Origin: Parasponia andersonii | Taxonomy: Eukaryota; Streptophyta; Magnoliopsida; Rosales; Cannabaceae | Assembly (NCBI GenBank): GCA_002914805.1 | Contig: JXTB01000226.1 | Coordinates: 410,933 to 474,932, forward strand | Length of the DNA stretch: 64,000 bases | Direction of reading: 5' to 3' | In this document: piece after piece, positions 49,701 to 64,000 of the stretch | How positions within the stretch are numbered: position 1 is the stretch's first letter | Layout: each line of letters starts with the position of its first letter | The notes under the pieces: generated by a model | What the model saw: only the letters and a program-made list of their open reading frames with translations | Told to the model about the DNA's origin: nothing | The model's database searches: none | Made by a program: the position numbers and the translations under genes

Positions 49701-50800
49701 CCAATAAGGCGTGCACTCACATTGGATCCCAGATTAGACTGATTAGAAATGTATTTTTCTACGATCGGTAAATAATAGAGTTCAAAAAAAAAAAAAAGTG
49801 TGACACAAAACAAAATATGGGCCTTAGTACCATACTCCAGAAATGGTTGGATGTGATCCCATTCTATCTGTAACGAGCGAGAGGGCCGTTTGAATTCAAC
49901 ATCCCATCATGAGATGTGAAATGTAGATATTCCATGGGCCTGGGCTCGCTCGTTAATTACTAGATTATGACTGTATTTTTCGAGTTAAATAGCTAAGTAA
50001 TCCTTTTTAGAAACATTAATCAAAATTAACAGCAGCTGGATTTCTCTTTTGGAGTTGATTTGTGTGGCAACAAATGATAAACAAGACCAAGTTTTTAAGA
50101 AAGAAAAAAATGGTGTAAATTTGAGCAAATAAAATGGCTATTATAATTATAAATATTTAATTGGGTGTAGCAAATGGTACCGGTATTTTTTTTTTTTTCC
50201 ATTTTTTGGTTTTTTTGTTTTTTAAATATTGGTCCTCCCTATCATTTGGAATATTTGTCAATTTGGCGTTCTACCACAACTCTCATGCACATTAATGGGT
50301 AAGGACTTGTTCGATTTTCAATAGACGAAATTATGCTAATGTATAATACCATGACGCTGGTCTTTTCTTCTTTCTTTTTTTTTTTTTTGTAAATAAAATT
50401 TATATATAATATTTCGAATACACATGATCTTAGATCAATTGTATTTTTGTTTAAAAAAATTTTAAATTTAGTTAATGGCCTCCACTTTTAAAAAAAATGA
50501 CTCATGTACTTTGAGAGTTGAACTCTTAACCTAATATTCAGTTTTCACCCTATCTCACTGCACTTATTGAATTAGCTACAGTGGGAAAAAGAAATTAGAG
50601 GGGTCAAATTTAGACCAATTATGCTCCTTTCAACTCAAATAATCTTTTTTGTCGCCTCTAATTTGTAAAATGTTCGTATTTTGTTTGTTTTTTATTTTAA
50701 TTTCTTACTTTCATCAAGTTCTTATTGTATTTCCCTTTCCATTCTACTATACTTTTTTCCTTTTTTAGTGTTACTCTAATTTTTGTTATATTAATATTAT
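43782..50800. other. Spacer between the SRS and V-ATPase genes
   Basis: The first 600 bp or so are likely SRS 3' UTR and flank. The remainder is AT-rich with (TA)n at 44752-44770 and 46390-46403 and short A/T runs. No frame shows a recognisable domain, and no tRNA or transposon border was found. Confidence 0.5.
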
Positions 50801-50810
50801 TCCACATTTT

Positions 50811-51255
50811 GTTTTTCATTTTCTCCGAACATGCATTATAATTTATAGATTACGACCGGTTATCTCTTCATAATTCAAACCACAACTTCTTTTTCATTTT
50901 CTTCGAACATGCATTATAACTTATGGGAAATGACCAGTTATCTTTTCATAATTCAAACATGTCGTCTCACGTAACTAAAAGTATTCTGGTTATCTCTTCA
51001 TAATTCGAACATGTCGTGTTTCTAAACATGTCGTGTTACCTAATTAGAAGTAAACGATACATAGTTTTACTAGGCCATCGTCCAATAAAAAAATGGGATG
51101 TCTTTTATATTCTCAATAAATGGTGAGGAATGGCCTTCTATTATAATTATACGTCAATAAAAGGCAGGTTGTTTTCATGTCGTTTTTTGACTGCATAAAC
51201 GACATGACGTCTATTTGAAATACCATCTTTCTCGTTTGTCATACAAACGACATTC
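50811..51255. repeat. Repeated CATGTCGT motifs and inverted repeat upstream of V-ATPase a
   Basis: A unit of about 75 bp (CGAACATGCATTATAA ... CTTCATAATTCAAAC) occurs at about 50811 and 50890 and partly again near 50985. CATGTCGT, or its complement ACGACATG, then recurs near 50959, 51010, 51027, 51176 and 51199. The last two form a perfect 11-bp inverted repeat, TCATGTCGTTT (51175-51185) and AAACGACATGA (51197-51207), with 11 bases between. It may be a transposon remnant or a regulatory block; both are inference. Confidence 0.6.
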
Positions 51256-51912
51256 TTTTTTGCCTGGAAGCGTAAACGATACGTGTTTTGGGTCTCCTGG
51301 CCCTTACACATTCTTAACATGCAAGGAAAAGGAGGTCTCCTCTCAAGTTGACCACTCAAAATCACGGAAAGCAACCGTCGATAAATATTTGAGTACTGCA
51401 CACATCATGCGCGAGTACTGACCGTTGGAAGAGTAGGAACGGCCGTTAACCTTAGACGGAAGAAATAAAGCGGTGCGTTTCGGCGGAGTCAAAAAAACGT
51501 GGTACTTCTCAAGTCAGAATTAAAGATCTCAAATCTCTATCTCCGTCACCGAATAGAATTCAATTTCGATATTCACGTTTGCTTAGAACCAACGCCGAGA
51601 CAGAAGAGCCGTTAAAAAAACGCGGGGCAAAGATAACGTCGGCAATATTAGGTACAGGTTGCGCACTTCGCAAGCCCCTGAATAAAGGAATTTAAAAATA
51701 AAAAAAAATTGGAAACAAGAAAAAAAAGAATGCAGTTAGAGATTTTTTATTAAGAAATTTCTTAACTTAGTCCGGAGCCTGTAATTCTGATCTCGCTCTC
51801 AGAGTCGGCGAGTTCCTCCGATCAGGCATTGGTTCCTATATATATACACATATACACACGCACATATATATATTATTGTATATAGATATTGTTGTTGTGC
51901 AACGAAGAAAAA

Positions 51913-52386
51913 ATGGGGGACGGAGGAGGTTATACGACGATGGATCTGCTGCGGTCGGAGCCGATGCAGTTGGCGCAGCTGATCATCCCCATCGAATCGG
52001 CTCATTGCACGGTTTCGTACCTCGGCGACCTTGGTCTTTTTCAATTCAAAGATGTAAATTCCATCCATTTTTCTTCGATTCTTTTTTTTTTTTCCCCCTC
52101 CTTTGCTGTTTATTGCACATAATCTAGGTCAAAACGGTACCGTATGTAACGATTTCATTGGTTTCTGATTCAAGAACTGTAAGCATTGTAGTTTCCCAGT
52201 TTGTAGATAGAAGAATTGTTAGTCGGATAAAGTAATTTTTGATATATAACAAAATTTAATTAGGGAATCGAAATTTTTAGTTTATTGAAGAAATTTCAGT
52301 CGGCTAATCTTACGAAATCTTTGATTTTGTGTCTCTATGTGATGTTTTGAATTTCGGATCCATTACTTGCGAGGGAATATATATAC

Positions 52387-52444
<58 letters not shown>

Positions 52445-55400
52445 AAAAGTAAGTTAATGTATATTATTGAAGCTTATGGCCTTGACTGCGTATGAGACTT
52501 TTGTTTTGTTCACTATTACATACCACTGTAATAGATCCATTGTTAGTCTTAGCGGCACTATCTTTGAATCATGATTTGTTTCCTTCTTCCCAGCTCAATG
52601 CGGAAAAGAGCCCATTTCAGCGGACGTACGCCGGTCAGGTGCGTTTATAATCATACATTTCGGTTAGCTTATATTGCATCTTTAAGGAAATTGCTAATCA
52701 TAGTTGTATTTTCATTTCTTGATGCATTCCGTCCATATTCCGTGATTGAGGATCCTTCTTAAATATGTGTGCTGTGCCTTTAAAATTTTACCATTCAGAT
52801 TAAGAGATGTGGAGAAATGGCTCGCAAGCTACGTTTCTTCAGGGAGCAAATGGTTAAGGCTGGTTTGTTACCCTCGGCGAGGTCTACGATAAACAGCAAT
52901 ATTGATTTGGATGACTTGGAGGTTTATAGAGCTTTTGATTTTGTTTCTTATCCAAAAAAAAAAAAAAAGATATAGCTTTTGATTTTGTAGTTTGGTGATA
53001 AGTTTATTAAGATCTATATTATGAAGAACCTTTTTTTGGATGTGGTCAGGTTAAACTTGGTGAACTTGAAGCCGAGCTTTTAGAAATTAATGCTAACAAT
53101 GAAAGGTTACAACGCGCATATACCGAGCTATTAGAATACAAGCTCGTCCTGCAGAAGGTATTTCTTGTTTAGTTGCTAAAATTGTAGGTTGATGTGATTC
53201 ACCTCAGAAATTATGCTTCATTCTTTTCAAAAGTGCCTTCTCCACTTGTTTTTGTGATAATGGAATTCATGGTGCATGGATATTATCTTATTGTCAATTA
53301 TTCTCTCTTTCTCACATGCACACGTGTAGACATACTAGCATTTAATTTATGATTGTTCTTATTTTGTGATGAAAATTTAGCGACATATGGCTCAGTCTCT
53401 TCTTCCAAAAGCTGAAAAGCTTTAATTCTGATTCATCATGTATCAGATCAAATAGCATGTTATTGGTTTGTTTTGAGAAATTATCTGTAAGTCATAAAGT
53501 CAATTTTATCTCTGTTTTCTAATTACAGGCTGGTGAGTTCTTCTATTCGGCTCAAAGCATTGCTGCAGCTCAGCAGAAAGAATTTGAAGTGCAGCAGACT
53601 GGTGAAGGATCCATTGATAGTCCACTATTACTAGAACAAGTATATATCTCGGTTCTTTCTTTCATTTTTCAGTCTCACCTGAGATGTTTTTTTTGTCTCT
53701 TTTGGATGATGATTACGGATTTTCCATGATGCTCTGTAGGAAATGGTAACAGATCCATCAAAGCAAGTCAAGCTTGGGTTTGTCAGTGGTCTTGTTCCAA
53801 GAGAAAAATCAATGGCCTTTGAAAGGATTATGTTTCGTGCCACCAGGGGTAATGTATTTTTGAAGCAGGCACTGGTTGATGACCCTGTTGTTGATCCTGT
53901 GTCTGGAGAGAAGGTTAGTAATTGAACCTGTCTTTGTTGATTCTTTATATAATATAGGTTTTTTTTTCTTCTCATTACTTTACCTGCCATTTGTAAGTTT
54001 CTTTCTAGAGAACTAATTATGTCTTTCTTTACAGGTCGAGAAGAATGTGTTTGTCATCTTCTTTTCCGGGGAAAGAGCCAAGATTAAGATTCTAAAGATA
54101 TGTGATGCTTTTGGTGCAAACCGTTACCCTTTTACAGATGATTTAGGCAAACAATATCAGATGATTACAGAGGTATGTATTATTTTTTCAAAAGGTTTTT
54201 TATCTCTTATTTTGTGTCCTCGGAAGATTCAGACCACTGCACATTGATTGATTTTTCTTTTTTATTCTGTTAAATGCAAATCTATTATGACATTTTGAAT
54301 TTTCTCTCAAGTTTAGACTCTTTTTCCCCCATACTTCCTCAAGGTGACAAATGTTCTTATTTATGAAACTGCCTCAGTTAGCTGCATTTTCTTTTATTTG
54401 GTACTACATGTAATGGGATTAGATAGATTTCAGAGTTTCGCTTAACTTGCAATTTCAAATTTTGTGAAGTTTATAGTCCGAAAACTTTACATTTAGTGTC
54501 TGTGCACCTATTTTTGTTCTTGCATAAGGTTAAGGGTGTTCTTTTTGTTCATGTATGGGGCTATACCGGATATAGCGTTAAAATGAGGACCTTATGTCAA
54601 GACCACCATAGTATTGGGACAATGCGGATTAGTTTTTGTTCTATTTTCTTGTAGCCAAGTGGAGGATCGTCAGCCTAGTTCTATCTTTCTTCCTTTGTAA
54701 TGAAGATTCTTGGTTTGTAATTTCAAAAAAATGTCAAGACCACTGTGAAACTTCCCCATGAACACATTTGTAGAGTGGGATGTTGATACATTTGGGGTTG
54801 AGATAGGCGTAAAATCTCAGTCATAAGCAAGTAGAATGAAGAGTTTGATGGAACACTGTTGGTGCTTAGTACTGTATATGTCGGAAGATTTTACAGATTG
54901 CTTGCAGTTATTTTCTTCTTTTTCTGGTTGTTTTTCGTAGGTAACAAATACAATGCAATCTGAATTGTTTAAAAGAATCCAATTTCTAGGTGTCTGGACG
55001 ACTTTCAGAGCTGAAGACTACCATAGATGCTGGACTCCTGCACCGGAGCAACTTATTAAGGACAATTGGTTATGAATATGAGCAGTGGAACATTCTGGTT
55101 TGTTTTTTCTTTTTTTCTTTTTCTTGTTCAAAACAAGAATTTAGACGTTCTGAAGCTGCTTCTATTGCATATGTATTTCATCTATCTACTTTTCCCATAA
55201 ATCCTTGTGTATGCTTAAGATGCATGGTTGGATAAGATTAATTATATTCATGTTAAATTTTGTTTGTCACTGGACTCTGTATCTCTTAACTCAATAGGTG
55301 AAGAAGGAAAAGTCTATTTACACTACTTTAAACATGCTCAGCTTTGATGTGACAAAGAAGTGTCTTGTAGCAGAAGGTTGGTGCCCGGTTTTTGCATCAA

Positions 55401-58127
55401 ATCAGGTTGTTCTCTACCCTGTATTAGTTTTCTGTCTTTAACACTGTTGTACTTTTTATTTTGTTAATTAACTGACCATGAACATTTGGCAGATCCAAAA
55501 TGCATTGCAGCAGGCGTCCTTTGACAGCAACTCTCAAGTCGGGGCCATATTCCAAGTTTTGCAAGCGAAGGAATCACCACCCACCTACTTCCGTACAAAC
55601 AAATTCACTTCTGCTTTTCAAGAAATTGTTGATGCATATGGGTGAGTTATTTTCTCACTGGGGATTACTCGTCAATTGCACTTTTGTATGGAAGAACTTA
55701 TAGAATTTTTGTTCTTGTAGGGTTGCTAAGTATCAAGAAGCAAATCCTGGTGTTTACACGATTGTCACATTCCCTTTTCTTTTTGCTGTCATGTTTGGTG
55801 ATTGGGGCCATGGTATTTGTTTGTTGCTGGCAACACTGTATTTCATTCTTAGGGAAAAGAAATTTTCCAGTCAGGTAATTGCTGAATTGCACACTAGTAA
55901 CTGAAGTGGACTTTATGCTGCTTAATTAATTGCATGGTTCAACTTACTTGAGTTTGTTGACTACAGAAACTTGGTGATATTATAGAAATGACATTTGGCG
56001 GTCGATATGTTATCTTGATGATGGCAATCTTCTCAATCTACACTGGGCTGATATATAATGAATTCTTTTCAGTTCCATTTGAATTATTTGGGCCATCAGC
56101 TTATGGATGCCGTGACCATTCCTGCGGGTATGAAATATGACATGATGTTGTTTGATACTACTTTTTTTTTGGTCTGTTTTTGTTTACATTTGATTTTTTT
56201 GTGGCAGGGATGTTACTACGATGGGTCTGATTAAAGTGCATGACACTTACCCGTTTGGTGTAGACCCAACATGGCATGGTACAAGAAGTGAGTTACCGTT
56301 TCTTAACTCATTGAAGATGAAGATGTCTATCCTACTTGGAGTAGTTCAGATGAACCTTGGAATTATATTGAGTTACTTCAATGCAAAATTTTTTAACGAT
56401 AATCTAAATATCTGGTAAGTTATCCAATTGGGGTTTTCCTTCTAGAATGATCAGTTAAAACTGGTGTATAGATTGTTTCATATCCGTGCTTAACTGCATT
56501 ATTGGACATGTTGTACTGGGTGAAATTGATTTTTCTAGCTTGTAGAAATTGAGGTTTTTCTTCTGACTTCATTTTCAGTTGAGCTATATTGAGTATAACT
56601 GTTTTGTCCATGGCTTAGGTACCAATTTGTACCCCAGATGATATTTTTAAACAGCTTGTTTGGGTATCTTTCACTCCTCATAATTGTGAAATGGTGCACT
56701 GGTTCACAAGCTGACTTGTATCATGTAATGATATATATGTTCCTGAGTCCTACTGACGATCTAGGCGAAAATCAGCTTTTCTCTGGTCAAAAATTCCTTC
56801 AGGTTTAATTCTTATTCATTTGGTTGTGCTGAAATTTTTTCATGCGGTGATTGAAAATGGAACTGACCTTGTTAAGTTTCCCACATATAATTGCCAGATT
56901 TTGTTACTATTTTCCGCGCTTGTTGCTGTGCCATGGATGCTGTTTCCAAAGCCCTTTCTCTTGAAGAAGCAATATGAAGAAGTATACATGAGACTCTTCT
57001 AGTAGATTTATTTTTAGCTACATTTCTTGAGCTTCGTCTGTAAATTTTCAACTATTCATGTGCATTTCTCATGTTCTGTTTCTGTAGAGGCATCAAGGTC
57101 AATTGTATGCAATGCTTCACAGCACAGATGACCCTCTTGAGGAGCAGCTGCAGCATGATTCCCATGGTCATGAGGAATTTGAGTTCAGCGAGTTCTTTGT
57201 ACACCAACTTATACACACGATAGAATTCGTCCTTGGTGCAGTGTCCAATACGGCTTCATATCTACGTCTGTGGGCTCTCAGGTAATTTGTGAACTTTTTA
57301 AATCTGGTCTGTGGTATCTAAGCTCAATAGGTATCTTAAACATGCGGAGGCATTGCACAATTGCTGATTTCCATATACTGTTTTGGCATGCATAGTTATT
57401 GCAGGAATAAATTATAAACTTAATATAAGTAAGAAGTGATGTTATGCTTGCAATTCAATATGGTATTATTAGATATTATTGGCAAGACAATTTCTGTTGG
57501 TGGCATGTTAACTTTGATTTATAATATGCTTTTGCCGGAAAAGAAATACTTCAATTTATGTGCTGAAAGTATTACACTTACAACTCCCACATCTTGTTGA
57601 TGTTACACATGACGATAAAAGTTTATTTCTTTTTTAAATGTTTAAAAGACATGACAGTAAAAGTTGGATTAAATGTTGATTGCAAATTTGCCATATCTTA
57701 ATTCTTGTGATCATGCACTGGATGAGTTTCTTTTTTATTATATTTATTTATTTTTTTTATATTAATTCAGCCTAGCTCATTCGGAGTTGTCAAGTGTATT
57801 TTATGACAAGGTTCTGCTTCTCGCTTGGGGGTAAGCTATTTAGGCATGTTTCTGCTTTCACATAAATGCATTTGAGCTGTCAATGAAAGTCGATTAACAG
57901 AACTCTTGTGAAATGATCGCAGGTACAACAATGTCATTATTCTAGTCATTGGCATAATTGTTTTTGTATTTGCAACTATCGGTGTTCTACTGGTGATGGA
58001 AACCCTAAGTGCATTCTTACATGCCTTGCGACTTCACTGGGTGGAGTTTCAAAGCAAATTCTATGAGGGAAATGGTTACAAGTTTTCTCCTTTCTCGTTT
58101 GCATTAGTTAGCGAAGAGGATGAATGA
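51913..58127 (+). CDS. VHA-a: V-type proton ATPase subunit a, VHA-a2/a3-like
   Basis: 18 exons: 51913-52053, 52594-52638, 52799-52921, 53050-53157, 53529-53639, 53740-53913, 54035-54172, 54990-55097, 55298-55405, 55493-55641, 55721-55874, 55967-56127, 56208-56414, 56619-56802, 56898-56981, 57088-57281, 57771-57830, 57923-58127. All joins keep frame with GT-AG borders, giving 817 aa (I recall 817-821 in Arabidopsis). The cytosolic N-terminal half begins [20 protein letters not shown] at residue 10 and includes [31 protein letters not shown] and [15 protein letters not shown]. The Vo membrane half (from about 400) has [54 protein letters not shown] and [21 protein letters not shown]725 of YLRLWAL corresponds to the essential proton-path arginine. 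Subunit a forms the proton half-channels. Sequence favours the VHA-a2/a3 (tonoplast) branch; location is inference. Confidence 0.97.
52390..52444. repeat. (AT)n(GT)n compound microsatellite in V-ATPase intron 1
   Basis: About 20 AT units followed by seven GT units. Confidence 0.95.
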
Positions 58128-58476
58128 TAATATATGAAGCTCGTTTTTAGGCTTAAGCTATATAGGCAACAAGATTTGATCATCGAAAAGGGAAGGAAAA
58201 AAGAATTAGCTGCACGTAACACAAAAAAGTTGATTCGTTCACTTAGGCTGGAGGGTTAAGAGAGGTGATGCCATAACGCCACTGAATTTCTTGGCAGTTG
58301 TCACGCTTCCATCCAATTAGACTCTGATTCTACATTCAAATAAGGCTCCTTGGATCAGGCTGCCAGATTTTGTTCAGCTGAATTAGTTGTTTGGGTTTGA
58401 TTCTTGCCCGAACTCCTTGAAGGACTTCTATAGCCGTCATTCTTTAACTGCCCTGGATGTTATACCACATTCGAAA

Positions 58477-58965
58477 TTCTTTCGAAGTCAACAAGTGACA
58501 TCTATGAAACTTTTTTTTTACTCTTTTTTAATGATCCTTTGTTCAGTATGTTTTATATGTCGTCTTGTTTGGAAAACCTTCTATATTTTTATTTTATACA
58601 TTCTTGTGAAGAAGAGTATAAATTAAAGACAAGTCAATTACGAGGAAATTAAATTAGCTTGAAACTTTCTTACCTTTTTCTCAATGATTCATTGTTTAGT
58701 ATGTTTTATATGTCGTCTTGTTAGGAAAACCTTCTGTATTTTTATACATTCTTAAGAAGAAAAGTATAAATTAAAGACGAATCAATTATAAGTGAGTGTT
58801 CGTCTTTCTATTGTAGGTGTACTGTTTTTCTGTTTTTTGTTTTTCTTTTTCTTGTTAGAAATTCTTTCGAAGTCAACAAGTGACATCTTCGTAACTTTTT
58901 TTACTTTTTTTTAATGATTCTTTGTTCGGTATTTTTTATATGCCGTCGTGTCAGGAAAAGCTTCT
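58477..58965 (+). repeat. Repeat block downstream of V-ATPase a, copy 1
   Basis: AATTCTTTCGAAGTCAACAA followed by GTGACATCT occurs at about 58479 and again at about 58861. GTATGTTTTATATGTCGTC occurs at about 58548 and 58699, with a diverged third copy near 58940. The central part (58573-58850) matches 60507-60805 directly. Some of this is probably transcribed as V-ATPase 3' UTR. Non-coding. Confidence 0.8.
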
Positions 58966-60500
58966 GTTTTGGTGCAAAGATTTTTTATAATTAGTTTAAA
59001 AATATTAAGTCACAAATAATGTGATATTTATGCAGCAATTAAGAAAAATTAATGTGTCAATTTTTTATTAGAGAATTGTTAATTTTATGCCACATTGTCA
59101 AGACTTGTTTCACATCATTACCAACACTACATGTCACAATATTATTGGGCCATTTGTCAAGCTTAGAATGGAGGAAACTATATCAAATCACAAGTTGTTA
59201 TATGGCACAATTTTAACTGAGGCATCTGTTGTTCTTAGGAAGACAACATCTCACCCATATATGTTAATTTTCTAGACATACTCAACTTGCACAAGACACT
59301 AAAAGTAGGTGTCAAATTCTGGTGAGGTTCCACCACTTGTACATGTCTATATAAGGCAAATATCACTCTTTGTAATGGGGATACAACTTTGGTCTAGTCT
59401 CTTATATATACAATTCTTTATTGTTCTCTTTGGGCCATACTATTTCTTTCCCTTTTACTTCTTTTGTTCAAACCCGTGTAGCTTTGAGTTTTAATCAATA
59501 TTATAGCCTCCATGTTTCCTTTTAATTACTATACACGTGAAGTCCACCGCTCTAAAAGTTATTGTTTCTCTCAGCCAAGTCTAGCTTTGCTTGCTGCTAG
59601 CTCGTCATTGATTCCTATACATATATTTTAGAATGTGGTCTTATACCATTTCGTTGATTTTAGTTACTTTCTTCCTACTTTGTTTCTAGACGTCTTCCTT
59701 ATATTCATAAGTCCATTGGCACCGATATAAACTCTATTATTATTATTTCTCCAACAAATTCGATATTTATTTCACTATCTCCATTAATCAATATTCCAAT
59801 TTCTATCTACGTAATATTCCTATCTCACATCTAATTTTGTGATTCAATTAATCACAAAACTCATTATTTTTTATTCAAATTTTATAGATTTTGGGTTATG
59901 ACTACTATTCGGACCAATTTTTCACGTTCTATATATTTGTGGTGCTTATCAACTAACTAATTATATATTATGCTAACATTTAAATTTTTCACTTTAAATA
60001 TCTGCAAATCCGTAATTCTGAGTTGTTTAGTAAAACTGAATTGTAGCTTATAAGACCCTTATTTGCAACTGTTCAGGTTAAATTTAGTACTTTTACTTTC
60101 TTTTATTTTTTAAAAAATAGCTGGAATTACCTATGTCAAAGATCTAATTTTCTAATTATTCATTTTTAATGTCGTTTATTTATAATTTTGACCAAATAAC
60201 TGAAATCACATGTGTCAGAAAAACTAATTATCTTTTTGTTTGTTTTTGATCATATGGTTGGTATCACCTGTACCAGAAATGCTGACTATCTAACACGTGA
60301 TGATAGTTATTGAAATCACCCACACCTGTTTATTTGCAGGTTGAGCTGTCAAAGATGCCGATAATTTTCTAACACGTGAAATTATATTGCTACAATTTTC
60401 CACATCATTTTTTCTATTTTCTACTACTATCCTACTTATCTTTAATTAAGCGTCTTTTACATTTAATTAATTCCTCTCTAATTAAATCACAAAGAGCACC
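58966..60500. other. Unique sequence between the two repeat blocks
   Basis: No gene. A segment at about 59086-59757 starts TGTTAATTTTATGCC, ends TCTCCAACA and holds a CTATATAAGGC TATA-like site at about 59350, so it could be a copia-like LTR, but its flanks do not match as a target duplication. Confidence 0.4.
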
Positions 60501-60506
60501 CCGGAA

Positions 60507-60805
60507 CACCTTCTATATTTTTATTTTATGCATTCTTGTAAAGAAGAGTATAAATTAAGGACAAGTTAATTGTGAGGAAATTAGGTTGAAACTTTCTTAC
60601 TTTTTTCTTAATGATTCATTGTTTAGTATGTTTTATACGTCGTCTTGTTAGGAAAACCTCCTGTATTTTTATACATTCTGAAGAAGGAGAGTATAAATTA
60701 AAGACGATTCAATTACAAGGGACTTAGGTTGAGTGGCACTTGTGCTCGTCTTTCTATTGTAGGTGTCCTGTTTTTCTGTTTTTTGTTTTTCTTTTTTCTT
60801 TTAGT
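60507..60805 (+). repeat. Repeat block downstream of V-ATPase a, copy 2
   Basis: Matches 58573-58850 in the same order: CCTTCTATATTTTTATTTTA, GAAGAGTATAAATTAA, TAATGATTCATTGTTTAGTA, GTCGTCTTGTTAGGAAAACC and TCGTCTTTCTATTGTAGGTG. It differs by small changes and a short insertion (TTAGGTTGAGTGGCACTTG). Confidence 0.85.
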
Positions 60806-60954
60806 GCAAAAAAAGAATTATTTCTGATAAGTTGGTTGAATTATCTAAAATATAAAGCAAGGACGGTCTGACACATAAGAAAATCTCTCGAATATTTTGC
60901 TAAATGGCTTTGTTTTGCCCTTGCGAATTGTGAAATATTGGCCACAAAATATTA

Positions 60955-61023
60955 TTCCGTTGCCGGGACTTGAACCCGGATCTTTCGAGTGAGAGCAGAA
61001 TATCCCAACTAGACTACAACAAA
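60955..61023 (-). pseudogene. Decayed tRNA-Glu (CTC) gene
   Basis: The minus strand carries GTTGTAGTCTAGTTGG (D-arm start), TGCTCTCACTCG (anticodon CTC) and CCGGGTTCAAGTCCCGG (intact T arm) followed by CAACGGA. It is 69 nt instead of the usual 72-73. The D loop is short, the anticodon stem has a T-C mismatch, and the acceptor 5' strand is TTTGTTG, which pairs only with two G-U wobbles. The B box is intact, the A box damaged. A pseudogene is more likely than a working tRNA. Confidence 0.75.
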
Positions 61024-61444
61024 TTTTTGGTGATAGATCAAAGCTAATATTTGAAAAAAAAAAAAAAAAACAGATTTTGTTTCCACTTGATTATTTGTTT
61101 TATTATTATTTTTAAACCAAAAATAAAAAGTTTCAAAACCAACAAATTGCAATGCACCCCGTTCCGTTGGTAATCAAATGCAAATAAATTTTTACAAACG
61201 TGGCTGGCGATAAAAAAGGAAATAGAAGCCTTTTATTTAAAAATAGTTGCATACAATATTACCAGATCTCCACGAAGGGACGAGTTATACAACAGGTTTA
61301 GCAGAAAAATTACAATCTTAAAACATGACGAGTCCTAACAGAGACAATAAGGAAAATAAAAGCCATTGACTTTATATATTTACATAACCCAATAGCACAT
61401 TTACTACGTGATAACTGATAAGATAACACAATGATCTACGAACT

Positions 61445-64000
<2,556 letters not shown>

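Noticed and set aside
59086-59757. Possible copia-like LTR (TGTTAATTTT ... TCTCCAACA)
   Set aside because: The flanks (AGAAT and AATTC) are not a target duplication and no second copy or empty site is available; left as a remark only.

Overview
The window is nuclear DNA from a flowering plant, very probably a eudicot. Five protein genes with GT-AG introns match plant families, the intergenic DNA is strongly AT-rich, and typical plant transposons are present. I cannot name the species. Two single N positions (13866 and 62750) mark a draft assembly.

Layout. 1-2117: edge of a long terminal repeat (LTR), minus strand. 2423-4707 (minus): two-exon S-type anion channel of the SLAH1 type. About 5.6-22.5 kb: no cellular gene, but a dense nest of transposons. 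It holds four related LTR copies with no internal retroelement sequence, a CACTA-type DNA element with an LTR and a Mutator-like element inside it, a short copia-like solo LTR and a decayed LINE. 22.5-26.8 kb: AT-rich spacer with one foldback MITE. 27407-31787 (plus): coatomer alpha subunit, three exons, 1217 aa. 32-41 kb: spacer with a second copy of that MITE, another MITE-like element and small tandem duplications. 42188-43703 (plus): SHI/STY/LRP1 (SRS) transcription factor, two exons, 370 aa. 44-51 kb: spacer. 51913-58127 (plus): V-ATPase subunit a, 18 exons, 817 aa. About 60955-61023 (minus): decayed tRNA-Glu. 61445-64000 (minus): RD19-type papain-like cysteine protease, running off the window at its 5' end.

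The genes do not form a pathway cluster. Alpha-COP (Golgi-ER vesicle coat), the V-ATPase (acidification of vacuole or endosomes), the RD19 protease (a vacuolar enzyme class) and SLAH1 (anion transport) all touch membranes or endomembranes, but this looks like ordinary gene neighbourhood.

The best observation is structural. A short sequence occurs twice in direct order (pieces at about 5620-5814, 7911-8246 and 14426-14640; and at about 15285-15315, 17865-18095 and 18762-19250). Each copy has been split by different transposons, so each preserves the empty target site for insertions in the other. This fixes the ends and target-site duplications of a CACTA element (ACC), a large solo LTR (TCTAT) and a copia-like solo LTR (ATATA). 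I found no convincing evidence of a new biological system.
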